Source: Micromonospora gifhornensis (lineage in GTDB: Bacteria; Actinomycetota; Actinomycetes; Mycobacteriales; Micromonosporaceae). Taken from it: 64,000 bases of DNA. Of this stretch, positions 45,185 through 52,602 are shown one piece after another. The translations under genes were made by a program, and so were the position numbers. Every line of letters starts with the position of its first letter. The first letter of the stretch is position 1. The DNA lies in contig NZ_BOPA01000026.1 of assembly GCF_016863515.1 (NCBI RefSeq), positions 62,001-126,000 on the forward strand, in the 5' to 3' direction. The notes beneath the pieces were generated by a model. That model was not told where the DNA came from. It worked only from the letters and a program-made list of their open reading frames with translations, and searched no databases.

Positions 45185-45262
45185 GACCGCGTACCTCCTT
45201 CGGTTGCTCGCCCGGAAGGCTCGAAGCCCTTTCGATCATGCATCGGAAGCCAGTCGGCCGCC

Positions 45263-45334
45263 ACGCGGCACCCGCCGCCCCACGTCGCATCGGCGGACAC
45301 GCGGTGCCCGTCGCCGCACGCGGCATCGGCTGGC
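45263..45334. repeat. 36-bp imperfect tandem repeat
   Basis: Two diverged 36-bp units beginning ACGCGGCACCCGCCG and ACGCGGTGCCCGTCG lie in the 240-bp gap between the acyl-CoA synthetase and dehydrogenase genes. No gene or clear promoter is seen in the rest of the gap. Confidence 0.5.
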
Positions 45335-45424
45335 ATGCAGCGCGGGCCGGCACCAGGCGAAGGGGTGCCGACCGGCGGCACCGCCGCGACCGTGAGGTCA
45401 GCGGCGGTGGCCGTACCGGGCTTG

Positions 45425-46639
45425 TCAGCGGATCTGCATGCCGGAGATCGCCCGGGAGATGACCAGGCGCTGGATCTCCGAGGTGCCCTCGAAGATGGTG
45501 TAGATCTTGGCGTCCCGGTACCACCGCTCCACCGGGTGGTCACGCAGAAAGCCGGCCCCGCCGAGCAGTTGGACGGCCTTCTCGGTGACCGAGACGGCGA
45601 CCTCGCCGGCCTTGAGCTTCGACATCGAGCCCTCGCCGGCGGTGAACGGCCGGTTGTTCCGCCCCATCCAGGAGGCGCGCCAGACCAGCAGCCGAGCCGC
45701 GTCGATCTCCATCTTCATGTCCGCGAGGGTGAACGCGACCGCCTGGTTGGTGATGATCGGCCGACCGAACTGGACCCGGTCCTTGGCGTAGTCGAGGGCG
45801 TACTCGTAGGCGGCCCGGGCGACGCCGAGCGCCTGTGCGCCGACGGTGGGCCGGGACAGCTCGAAGGTCCGCATCGCGGCCTGGCCGGAGGCGCGTTTGC
45901 CGGCGCGGGCGCGAGCCAGCCGCTCGTCCAGCGCCTCCTTGCCGCCGAGCAGGCAGCGACCCGGGACGCGGACGTCGTCGAGGAAGACGTCGGCGGTGTG
46001 CGAGGCCCGCAGGCCCAGCTTGCGCAGCTTGCGGGTGGCGCTGAGCCCGGGGGTGCCCGGCGGTACGACGAACGCCGCCTGGCCGCGCGAGCCCAGTTCC
46101 GGGTCGACCGAGGCGACCACCACGTGCACCCCGGCGATCCCGCCGTTTGTGGCGTACGCCTTCTGCCCGCGCAGCACCCACTCGTCGGTGGCTTCGTCGT
46201 AGCTGGCCCGGGTGCGCATCGCGCCGACGTCCGAACCGGCCTCCGGCTCGCTGGAACAGAAGGCGGCGACGGCCGGGGAGTCGACGTCGCCGAAGCACTG
46301 CGGCACCCATTCGACCAACTGGTCGGGGGTGCCGGTGCCGTAGATCGCGGCGACCGCGAGCCCGGTGCCGAAGATGCTCAGGCCGATGCCGGCGTCACCC
46401 CAGAAGAGCTCTTCGCTGGCGATCGGCAGGGACAAGCCGGTCGGGTCGGCCCAGCAGGTGGCGAGGAACTCGAAACCGTACAGCCCGACCTTCGCCGCCT
46501 CCTGGATCAGCGGCCAGGGAGTCTCCTCGCGGGCGTCCCACTCGGCCGCGGCCGGGCGCACGACCTCGGCAGCGAAGCCGTGCACCCAGTCCCGCAGATC
46601 CCGCTGTTCCTCGTTCAGGTCGAGCGAGAACTCGACCAT
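45425..46639 (-). CDS. Acyl-CoA dehydrogenase
   Basis: 404 residues, flavin enzyme of beta-oxidation. Signatures are FCSSEPEAGSDVGAMRTRA (FAD/substrate binding), GQKAYATNGGIAG, the helical C-terminal domain DRVQFGRPIITNQAVAFTLA, and IYTIFEGTSEIQRLVISRAI near the end. It starts one base after the SCP2 gene stop, so the two are co-transcribed. The substrate class is unknown; the SCP2 neighbour hints at bulky or sterol-like acyl chains. Confidence 0.95.
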   Translation of the reverse strand: MVEFSLDLNEEQRDLRDWVHGFAAEVVRPAAAEWDAREETPWPLIQEAAKVGLYGFEFLATCWADPTGLSLPIASEELFWGDAGIGLSIFGTGLAVAAIYGTGTPDQLVEWVPQCFGDVDSPAVAAFCSSEPEAGSDVGAMRTRASYDEATDEWVLRGQKAYATNGGIAGVHVVVASVDPELGSRGQAAFVVPPGTPGLSATRKLRKLGLRASHTADVFLDDVRVPGRCLLGGKEALDERLARARAGKRASGQAAMRTFELSRPTVGAQALGVARAAYEYALDYAKDRVQFGRPIITNQAVAFTLADMKMEIDAARLLVWRASWMGRNNRPFTAGEGSMSKLKAGEVAVSVTEKAVQLLGGAGFLRDHPVERWYRDAKIYTIFEGTSEIQRLVISRAISGMQIR

Positions 46640-46640
46640 C

Positions 46641-47093
46641 TCAGGCCTTGGGGATGTCGAAGAGGTTCGCGATGTTGGCAGCGAGGCCCAGGTCGCCCTT
46701 TGCCTTGAGCTTGCCGGTCATGAACATCATGACCGGGTTGGCGCCGCCGGAGACGACCTTGAGGAAGTCGACCGGGCCCAGGGTCAGGCTCAGCCGCGGG
46801 TCGTGCTGCGGGGTTTCGTTGACCGTGCAGGCACCGTCGGCGACGACCACCTCGTAGGTGTCGGTGCCGCCGTCGGGGGCACCGGTGATGTTCCAGTGGA
46901 TGACCGCGTTGGTCGAGCCGGCCCGGTCGGCCCGGAACAGCTGCGGCATCCGCCCGAAGACCTCGCCGAGGATCTTTCCGCGCAGTTCGCCCGTCATCAC
47001 CTCGTTGAGCTTGCTGTCCGGCGTGGACTTGACGAGCTGAGCGAACTCCTTCGGGCCGACGTTTGCGAAGTTGGCCGGGTCGAAGTCAGTCAT
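46641..47093 (-). CDS. SCP2 sterol-carrier-domain protein
   Basis: 150 residues. The SCP2 lipid-binding fold is read from AVIHWNITGAPDGGTDTYEVVVADGACTV, DPRLSLTLGPVDFLKVVSGG and MMFMTGKLKAKGDLGLAANI, the hydrophobic C-terminal signature. It carries lipid acyl-CoAs. First gene of an operon with the acyl-CoA dehydrogenase, and divergent from a TetR regulator across a 65-bp gap holding two palindromes. GAGGTGC lies before the ATG. Confidence 0.92.
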   Translation of the reverse strand: MTDFDPANFANVGPKEFAQLVKSTPDSKLNEVMTGELRGKILGEVFGRMPQLFRADRAGSTNAVIHWNITGAPDGGTDTYEVVVADGACTVNETPQHDPRLSLTLGPVDFLKVVSGGANPVMMFMTGKLKAKGDLGLAANIANLFDIPKA

Positions 47094-47113
47094 TGAAGCA
47101 CCTCTCGGGCAGT

Positions 47114-47131
47114 GGTTACTCAGGCGTAACC
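47114..47131. promoter_or_regulatory. GGTTAC-N6-GTAACC palindrome in TetR/SCP2 gap
   Basis: Perfect 6-bp arms in the 65-bp divergent gap, next to and touching the 17-bp operator-like site at 47130. It is likely part of the regulator binding region. Confidence 0.5.
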
Positions 47132-47146
47132 TTACGTGTGAGTAGG
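47130..47146. promoter_or_regulatory. Candidate TetR operator shared with the thiolase promoter
   Basis: CCTTACGTGTGAGTAGG. The reverse complement of the site at 55106-55122 shares CCTTAC-N5-AGTAGG with it. Both lie in divergent gaps of lipid-degradation genes, and a TetR gene begins 13 bp away. Confidence 0.6.
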
Positions 47147-47158
47147 TATGCTGGCAAG

Positions 47159-47797
47159 GTGTCCACCAGGCCCACCTTCAAGCGCTTACCCAGGGCCGTC
47201 CGTGAGCAACAGATGCTCGACGCGGCCGTCCGGGTCTTCTCCCGCCATGGCTACCACGGTGCCAGCATGGACGAGGTCGCGGAGCGTGCCGGGATCTCCA
47301 AACCCATGGTCTACGCCTATCTCGGCACCAAGGAAGAGCTCTTCATCGCCTGCCTGCACCGGGAGGCCACCCGGATGATGGAGGCGATCGCCGGGGCCGC
47401 CGTGCCCGACCTGCCGGCCGACGAACGGCTCTGGCACGGGCTGCGGGCGTTCTTCGGCTTCGTCGGCGCGCACCGCGACGGCTGGGCGGTGCTCTACCGG
47501 CAGGCCCGTGCCGAACGGGCGTTCGCCGACGAACTGGCCGGGATGCGGGCGAGGATCGTGGAGGTGGTCGTCGGGATGCTCGACCACGCACTGCGCGCCG
47601 AAGGGCGCGAGGTGGCCGAAACCGAACTGGAAGTGGTCGCGTACGCCCTGGTGGGCGCTACCGAGTCGCTCGGTGACTGGCTGGCCGACCACCCGGAGGC
47701 CGACCCGGAGAAGACCGCCACCCGGATGATGAACGTCGCCTGGCTCGGCGCGGGACAACTCCTGCACGGCGTCACCTGGCATCCGCCCGAGCGGTAA
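47159..47797 (+). CDS. TetR-family transcriptional regulator
   Basis: 212 residues from GTG 47159. The N-terminal helix-turn-helix is clear: REQQMLDAAVRVFSRHGYHG, ASMDEVAERAGISKPMVYAYLGTKEELF. The ligand-binding domain includes WAVLYRQARAERAFADELAG. It is divergent from the SCP2/acyl-CoA dehydrogenase operon and probably represses it, with an acyl-CoA as likely signal. The TAA stop lies at the edge of a 54-bp repeat (47794-47847). Extending the frame upstream to 47063 would run over the operators and into the divergent gene. Confidence 0.9.
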   Translation: MSTRPTFKRLPRAVREQQMLDAAVRVFSRHGYHGASMDEVAERAGISKPMVYAYLGTKEELFIACLHREATRMMEAIAGAAVPDLPADERLWHGLRAFFGFVGAHRDGWAVLYRQARAERAFADELAGMRARIVEVVVGMLDHALRAEGREVAETELEVVAYALVGATESLGDWLADHPEADPEKTATRMMNVAWLGAGQLLHGVTWHPPER

Positions 47798-47847
47798 GGA
47801 AGGGCACCTTATTAACGCCTGGTGTAGAGGAAGGGCCCCTTTTTAAC
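47794..47847. repeat. 54-bp stop-codon-associated repeat, copy 2 (inverted)
   Basis: Reverse orientation, one mismatch to copy 3 over 54 bp. It fills the gap between the convergent TetR and DedA genes exactly: TAA at 47795-47797 is the TetR stop, and TTA at 47843-47845 is the DedA stop on the minus strand. Confidence 0.9.
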
Positions 47848-48472
47848 ATTCGCGGTCCGCACCGCGCGCGGCACGACGGTGGGCGCGGTGCCGGAGCCAG
47901 CGGATCAACTCCAGTCCCAGGGTGATCGCGAGCGACAGACCGATTCCGGCCAGGATCCCGTGCAGCGGGTGACGTTCGAAGGCGAGCCCGCCGAAGACAC
48001 CGAGCAGCACACAGTAGCAGGCCCAGGTGACCGAGCCGATCAGGTCGAACAGGAGGAACGACCGCAGCGGGTAGCGGACCGCTCCCATGGTCAGGGTGAC
48101 CGCCGTACGTCCGCCGGGGACGTAGCGGGCGGCAACCAGGATCATGCCGCCGCGCCGGTCCACGGCCCGCCGGGCCCACTCCGATCCGGCCCGGCGGCGG
48201 CTGTCGACCGGCGAGTGGTCGAGCCTGCGCGATCCGCCGCCGCGCCCCACGGCGTACGAGAGGTGGTCGCCGGCGGCGGCGCCGAGCGCGGCCACCACGA
48301 GCAGCAGCGCGAGGTTCGGCTCACCGCCGGTGGCGAGCACGGTGGCCGTGATGACCGCCGCCTCGGCCGGCACCAGCGGGAAGATCGCGTCGACCGTGGT
48401 GAGCCCGAACAGCAGCAGATACACCCAGGGCGAGGTGAGGGTCTGCCGGAGCAGGTCGATCGCGGCTTCCAT
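47843..48472 (-). CDS. DedA-family membrane protein (UptA-like)
   Basis: 209 residues with about five membrane helices. Typical DedA features are the re-entrant region FPLVPAEAAVITATVLATGG with acidic residue, AALGAAAGDHLSYAVGR, and the Arg-containing loop VAARYVPGGRTAVTLTMGAVRYPLRSF. DedA proteins include the undecaprenyl-phosphate translocase UptA; a DUF368 protein with overlapping role is at 15365. ATG 48472 is chosen; the longer frame to 49141 is a shadow of the gene upstream. Flanked on both sides by copies of the 54-bp repeat. Confidence 0.9.
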   Translation of the reverse strand: MEAAIDLLRQTLTSPWVYLLLFGLTTVDAIFPLVPAEAAVITATVLATGGEPNLALLLVVAALGAAAGDHLSYAVGRGGGSRRLDHSPVDSRRRAGSEWARRAVDRRGGMILVAARYVPGGRTAVTLTMGAVRYPLRSFLLFDLIGSVTWACYCVLLGVFGGLAFERHPLHGILAGIGLSLAITLGLELIRWLRHRAHRRAARGADREC

Positions 48473-48496
48473 GACTCCATGCTCGGGGCACCGACC

Positions 48497-48550
48497 GTTA
48501 AGAAGGGGCCCTTCCTCTACACCAGGCGTTAATAAGGTGCCCTTCCTTAC
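48497..48550. repeat. 54-bp stop-codon-associated repeat, copy 3
   Basis: Begins GTTAAGAAGGGGCCCTTCCT and ends AAGGTGCCCTTCCTTAC. TTA at 48547-48549 is the TAA stop of the PurA-like gene on the minus strand. With copy 2 in inverted orientation it brackets dedA. Confidence 0.9.
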
Positions 48551-49824
48551 ACCCTCGCCAGCAGGTTTTTGTCGGTGGCGGTGGGGCCGTGGGAGGTGAG
48601 CACGACGGGTGCGCCGAGCGCCTCGCCGACCGCCTGCGGCCAGTCGGTCGGCGAGTCGTCGTCGTACACCGGGCGGGCGTGCAGCAGCCGGGCGGTCAGT
48701 GCGGCCTGCCGGTCGAGATCGCCGGGCGGGCCGGGCAGCAGCCGGTCCAGCCCTTCGTAACGACGGCAGATGCGCAGGTCGAGGCCGCGTTCGGTGAGAT
48801 CCAGGTGGGTCAGCGCCAGGCCGTCGACCCCACCGGCGACCGCCAGGGCGTACGCGTGCGCGACCGCGTCGAAGTGACCGAACCGGAAGCGCCCCTGCCA
48901 CGGGTTCGTCGGGTTGTGCGGATCGGTCAGCGGCAGGGTCGGATCCTCGGTGACCAGCGGTCCCGGCCCGTGTCGGGTGGTGACCGTCCGCAGCACCCCG
49001 AGTCGGCTCGCCGCCCCGGCCTGTCCGGCCTCGGCCAGCAGTGACTCGGCGTTGGCGAAGGTGGTGGTGCTCCACGTCGTGTACGGGTGGAAGCCGTGCC
49101 ACTCGTCCAGCAGCACCCCCTGCGCGCCCTCGAAGACGCACGGCCCGGCCCGCAGCGCCCCGGCCAACCAGGAGCGGTCGACGACCGCGACCCGCTCGGC
49201 GAAGGCGGTGAAGGCCGGCAGGCAGTCGTCGACCGGCGGTGCGTCCAGCGGGCCGAGTTCGGCGGTGAGCCGGTCCCGCAGCGCGGTCAACCGGCGGCGT
49301 AGCCGCTTCGGGCTGCGGCAGTCGGCCACCCGGGGCGCCTCGTCGGGGTGGGCGAGACCGTACGCGACGGCCTCACCCACCCCCAGCCCGCAGGAGCCGT
49401 GCCGGTCGGCTCCCCGGGACAACTCCCGCGCCCGGTTGGCGGCCCGGTGGTACGGGGTGGCCAGCAGCGCCTCCCCGTCCACGGTCAACCGGTCGAGCGC
49501 GTCGGGCACCCCGACGTCGGCGAGGTGGTCGGCCTCGGCGGCCAGTGCCAGCGGGTCGACGACGATGTGCCGGGACAGGTGCGTCCACACGCCGGGGTGG
49601 AACGTGCCCGCGCCGAACTGGGCGAAGGTGTGGTGCCGCCCGTCGCGCAGGACGACGTTGTGCGCTGCCTGCGCGCCCCCGTTGAAGCGGACCACGGTGT
49701 GCACCGGCCGGGTCGCGCAGAGCCAGTCCACGACAGTGCCCTTCCCGGCGTCGCCGTACCCGAGGTCGACCACGACTGTGTGTTCGCCGTCCAGCCCGTC
49801 CCGGCCCGTCATCAGCCCGTTCAC
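48547..49824 (-). CDS. Divergent adenylosuccinate-synthetase paralogue
   Basis: 425 residues. The P-loop is TVVVDLGYGDAGKGTVVDWL: the catalytic Asp is kept, but the Glu of GDEGKGK is Ala. AAHNVV keeps the catalytic His of NAGHTV. The IMP-binding GPAYGDK region is replaced by SCGLGVGEAVAYG. It probably performs the same ATP/GTP-driven ligation on a different nucleotide or amine. It is the last gene of the NUDIX-kinase-vWA operon; GTG 49824 overlaps the vWA stop by 4 nt (GTGA). The true purA is at 25759, so this copy is not needed for AMP synthesis. Confidence 0.88.
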   Translation of the reverse strand: MNGLMTGRDGLDGEHTVVVDLGYGDAGKGTVVDWLCATRPVHTVVRFNGGAQAAHNVVLRDGRHHTFAQFGAGTFHPGVWTHLSRHIVVDPLALAAEADHLADVGVPDALDRLTVDGEALLATPYHRAANRARELSRGADRHGSCGLGVGEAVAYGLAHPDEAPRVADCRSPKRLRRRLTALRDRLTAELGPLDAPPVDDCLPAFTAFAERVAVVDRSWLAGALRAGPCVFEGAQGVLLDEWHGFHPYTTWSTTTFANAESLLAEAGQAGAASRLGVLRTVTTRHGPGPLVTEDPTLPLTDPHNPTNPWQGRFRFGHFDAVAHAYALAVAGGVDGLALTHLDLTERGLDLRICRRYEGLDRLLPGPPGDLDRQAALTARLLHARPVYDDDSPTDWPQAVGEALGAPVVLTSHGPTATDKNLLARV

Positions 49825-50783
49825 AGCCGCACGACTCCGCCACGGCCGGTCCCGGTGGCCGGCAGCCGGGACGTCTCGGTGCGTCGGCCGGCGTTGCCGA
49901 TGCGGGCCAGCGCCTTCGACACGGTGCCGGTGGCAGTCGAGCCGGCCCGGTGCAGGTCGCGCAGGCCGGTGTCGAGGTCGATGGCCTGCTCGCCGAGGCC
50001 GACGGTGAGCGCGATGGTCTCGCAGACCGCGTCCAGGTCGTCGAGTTCGAGGGTGTTCTGGCCGAGCAATCCGCGCCAGAAGTCGAGGATCTTGCGGTTG
50101 CCGGCGTAGTGGCTGCCGGCGGGGAGCAGGTAGTACGTGTCCCAGCGCCGGGTCACCTCGTCGACGATCTGCTGCACCGGCATGTCCTTGCGCATGTCGC
50201 CGCCGATCAACCGGTTCACCTCGGCCGACTTCACCTTCGAGTACGCCAGTTCGTCGCCGATGATGAACAGGTAGCCGCGTCGGCCACGCTTCTCCCAGCT
50301 GTCGGTGACGGTGTGCCGGGCCATGAAGTAGAGCGCGAGTTCGTACGACTCCATCATCTGGCCGCCACCGCCGCCCTCCAGCACGATCCGGCCGAGGTCG
50401 TCGTCCATCCGGTTGTCGGACTCGAACTGGCCCACCTGCAACGGCACCCGGTCGCAGGTGGCGTCACCGATCGCACCGAACATGATCTGCGGGTCGCGGG
50501 CGTACCCCTGGCGCAGCAGCAGACCCAGCAGTTGCGGCAGCTTGGCCTGGAGCGTACGGGGCACATGCCCCATCGAGCCGGTCACGTCGAAGAGCACGGC
50601 GACCGGGGTCGACTGCGGGTGCTCGGCGGAGTCACGGCTCTCCCGCATCGCGTCGCGCGGGTCAAGCGCCGGGTGCACCTTCCGGGCCCCGCTGTCGCTG
50701 TAGGCGAACGCGCTGGTGCCGGTGGCCCGGCGGTACCGGTCGGCGGCGTCGTACACGTCGGTGGACCACATTCCGCTGCCCAT
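49821..50783 (-). CDS. von Willebrand factor A (vWA) domain protein
   Basis: 320 residues. The vWA fold with MIDAS motif AVLFDVTGSMGHVP (DxTGS form) is followed by IMFGAIGDATCDRVPLQVGQFES, LEGGGGGQMMESYELALYF and RGYLFIIGDE. No signal peptide, so cytoplasmic. In related stress systems (TerY-type) a vWA protein pairs with a kinase-like protein, as here. ATG 50783 follows AAGGAGG, 10 bp after the kinase stop; the longer frame to 50921 is a shadow. It overlaps the PurA-like gene by 4 nt. Confidence 0.9.
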   Translation of the reverse strand: MGSGMWSTDVYDAADRYRRATGTSAFAYSDSGARKVHPALDPRDAMRESRDSAEHPQSTPVAVLFDVTGSMGHVPRTLQAKLPQLLGLLLRQGYARDPQIMFGAIGDATCDRVPLQVGQFESDNRMDDDLGRIVLEGGGGGQMMESYELALYFMARHTVTDSWEKRGRRGYLFIIGDELAYSKVKSAEVNRLIGGDMRKDMPVQQIVDEVTRRWDTYYLLPAGSHYAGNRKILDFWRGLLGQNTLELDDLDAVCETIALTVGLGEQAIDLDTGLRDLHRAGSTATGTVSKALARIGNAGRRTETSRLPATGTGRGGVVRL

Positions 50784-50793
50784 GGCAGCCTCC

Positions 50794-51768
50794 TTAGGGG
50801 TTGAGGGTGAAGGGTCGGAAGGTGCGGGGGCCGTAGAGGCGTTCCAGCACCTCGTCGAGTTCGCCGAGCAGTCGCCAGGCGTCGTCGGGGCGGGCGGGCA
50901 GGTGGGGCTGCTGGCAGCCATTGACGAAGGCGCGCAGCTCGGCCGGCGCGTGCCGCCCCATCAGCCAGCCCATGCAGCGCACGGCCATGGCGATGTCGGT
51001 GCCCGGTCCGACCGGGCGCCGATCGGTGACCTCGGGCGGGTACCAGTCCTGGTAGTCGGGCACCAGCGCCGGCACGACGCCGCCGGTGTCCGTGGAGAAG
51101 CACCAGTCGACCAGGACGACGCCGTGCGCGTCCGGCTCGATCAGCACGTGCGGCGGCAGCACCGCGCCGTGCACCAGGCCCGCCCGGTGGGCCAGGCCGA
51201 GCGCCACCAGCAGCCGCCGCCACATCCAGGCCACGTCCCGGGCGTCCAGCCCGTCCGGGTACGCCCGCCGCACTTCGACCAGACTGTGCAGGCGGGGAGC
51301 GGTGGCGATGACGTTGATCCGCCGTTCCGCCCCGGTGGCCGCGTCCCGGTGGGCGAAGCTGTCGACCAGCCGGGGCACGTACGGCAGCCAGCGCGGATCA
51401 CCGTGCTCGGCGAGCCGGCGCAGGGCGCGTTCCTCCTGGAGCATCAGGTCGTTGTCGCTTGCGGCACGGGGCAGCTTGAGCAGCCGGTCGTCGCCGACGT
51501 CGTACAGGTCGGCGAGGTCACCGCAGTGCGCCGGCCGCCCACAGCGGTAGCCGTTCAGCTCGGTCACGTGGCGGCTCCGCCAGCGGGTGGTCACCTCGAC
51601 GAAGGCCGCGGTGGCCTCGGCCTGGAGGCCGGGCCCGGCCAGGCTGAGCCGGTCGGGGTGCAGGGCGGCGACCAGTTCCCGGTAGCGGCGCTCCGGTGCG
51701 TCGACACCGAACAGTTCCTCGTCGTCGCGGGCCGCGCCGACCAGCCGGATCGCTTCGGCGGTGGTCAT
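50794..51768 (-). CDS. J-domain-like / degenerate protein kinase fusion
   Basis: 324 residues. The N-terminus (ELFGVDAPERRYRELVAALHPDRL, about 18-42) resembles a shortened J domain with an HPD triad. The remainder resembles a Ser/Thr kinase: VDWCFSTD occupies the DFG position and GLVHGAVLPPHVLIEPDA replaces HRDxKPxN, so the catalytic Asp is missing. It is probably a pseudokinase or scaffold rather than an active kinase. The start overlaps the NUDIX stop by 4 nt. The fusion of J domain and kinase fold beside vWA suggests a signalling complex. Confidence 0.82.
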   Translation of the reverse strand: MTTAEAIRLVGAARDDEELFGVDAPERRYRELVAALHPDRLSLAGPGLQAEATAAFVEVTTRWRSRHVTELNGYRCGRPAHCGDLADLYDVGDDRLLKLPRAASDNDLMLQEERALRRLAEHGDPRWLPYVPRLVDSFAHRDAATGAERRINVIATAPRLHSLVEVRRAYPDGLDARDVAWMWRRLLVALGLAHRAGLVHGAVLPPHVLIEPDAHGVVLVDWCFSTDTGGVVPALVPDYQDWYPPEVTDRRPVGPGTDIAMAVRCMGWLMGRHAPAELRAFVNGCQQPHLPARPDDAWRLLGELDEVLERLYGPRTFRPFTLNP

Positions 51769-52520
51769 CGCACCGCCTCCTCGCGGGCCGGACGCAGCAG
51801 CGCCGGGTGCAGCAACTGGGCGTCACCGGCCCGGTAGAGCCGCGCCCGCGGGCCGCCTCGGCTGCCGCCGCGCTCGGTGCTCGCACCGGTGCTCTCCACG
51901 AAGCCGGGCACCGACAGCACCTTGCGGTGGAAGTTGCCCGCGTGCAGCGGCTGCCCCCAGACCGTCTCGTAGACCGACCGCAGCTCGCCGATGGTGAACT
52001 CGGGCCCCAGGAAGCGGGTGGCCAGCGGGGTGTATTCCAGCTTCGACCGGGCCCGCTCCAGCCCGTCGGCGACGATCTGGCGGTGGTCGAAGGCGAGCTC
52101 CCGGTTGGCCAACCCGCTGACCGGCAGCCAGACCGCCTCGTCGGCGTCGGTGCCGGCCGCCGCGTCGGGCAGATCCGGAGCGAAGGCGAGGTGCGCGACC
52201 GAGACGATCCGCATCCTCGGGTCGCGCTCGGGAGCGCCGTAGCTGGCCAGCTGCTCCAGGTGTACGCGGCCCAGCCGGTCGTCGCCGAGGCCGGTCTCCT
52301 CGGCCAGCTCCCGCCGCGCCGCGCCGGTCAGGTCCTCGTCGGGTCGGACGAAGCCGCCCGGCAGGGCCCAGTGACCCGCGTAGGGCTGCTCGCCGCGGCG
52401 GATCAGCAGCAGGTGCAGCGCGCCGTCGCGGATGGTCAGGGCGACCACGTCGACGGTGACCGCGATGGCGGGATAGGCACGCGGGTCGTACGCGGCGAGG
52501 AAGTCCTGCTCGTTCACCAT
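51765..52520 (-). CDS. NUDIX hydrolase / NrtR-like transcriptional regulator
   Basis: 251 residues. The N-terminal NUDIX domain has a complete box, GGFVRPDEDLTGAARRELAEETGL, so hydrolysis of a nucleoside-diphosphate compound is possible. The C-terminal region (LGPEFTIGELRSVYETVWGQPLHAGNFHRKVL) is the winged helix typical of NrtR, which senses ADP-ribose and represses NAD genes (family knowledge). First gene of the operon 52520-48547 and probably its regulator. A repeat of GAGAAC lies in its promoter region. Confidence 0.87.
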   Translation of the reverse strand: MVNEQDFLAAYDPRAYPAIAVTVDVVALTIRDGALHLLLIRRGEQPYAGHWALPGGFVRPDEDLTGAARRELAEETGLGDDRLGRVHLEQLASYGAPERDPRMRIVSVAHLAFAPDLPDAAAGTDADEAVWLPVSGLANRELAFDHRQIVADGLERARSKLEYTPLATRFLGPEFTIGELRSVYETVWGQPLHAGNFHRKVLSVPGFVESTGASTERGGSRGGPRARLYRAGDAQLLHPALLRPAREEAVR

Positions 52521-52536
52521 GGGTCACTCTCACTCC

Positions 52537-52558
52537 GAGAACATCTCTATGTGAGAAC
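52537..52558. promoter_or_regulatory. Repeated GAGAAC motif, candidate operator of the NUDIX operon
   Basis: GAGAAC occurs at 52537-52542 and 52553-52558 (16-bp period), with the small inverted pair ACAT/ATGT between. It sits 17 bp before the NUDIX ATG (minus strand), where a regulator would block transcription. Confidence 0.45.
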
Positions 52559-52574
52559 AACTTAGCGCGAAAAC

Positions 52575-52600
52575 GAGGGCCGGGCAAGTGCCCGGCCCTC
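52575..52600 (-). terminator. Terminator of the MaoC/FabG4-type operon
   Basis: GAGGGCCGGGC (52575-52585) pairs perfectly with GCCCGGCCCTC (52590-52600), an 11-bp stem with a 4-nt loop, immediately after the MaoC gene stop. Confidence 0.85.
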
Positions 52601-52602
52601 GG

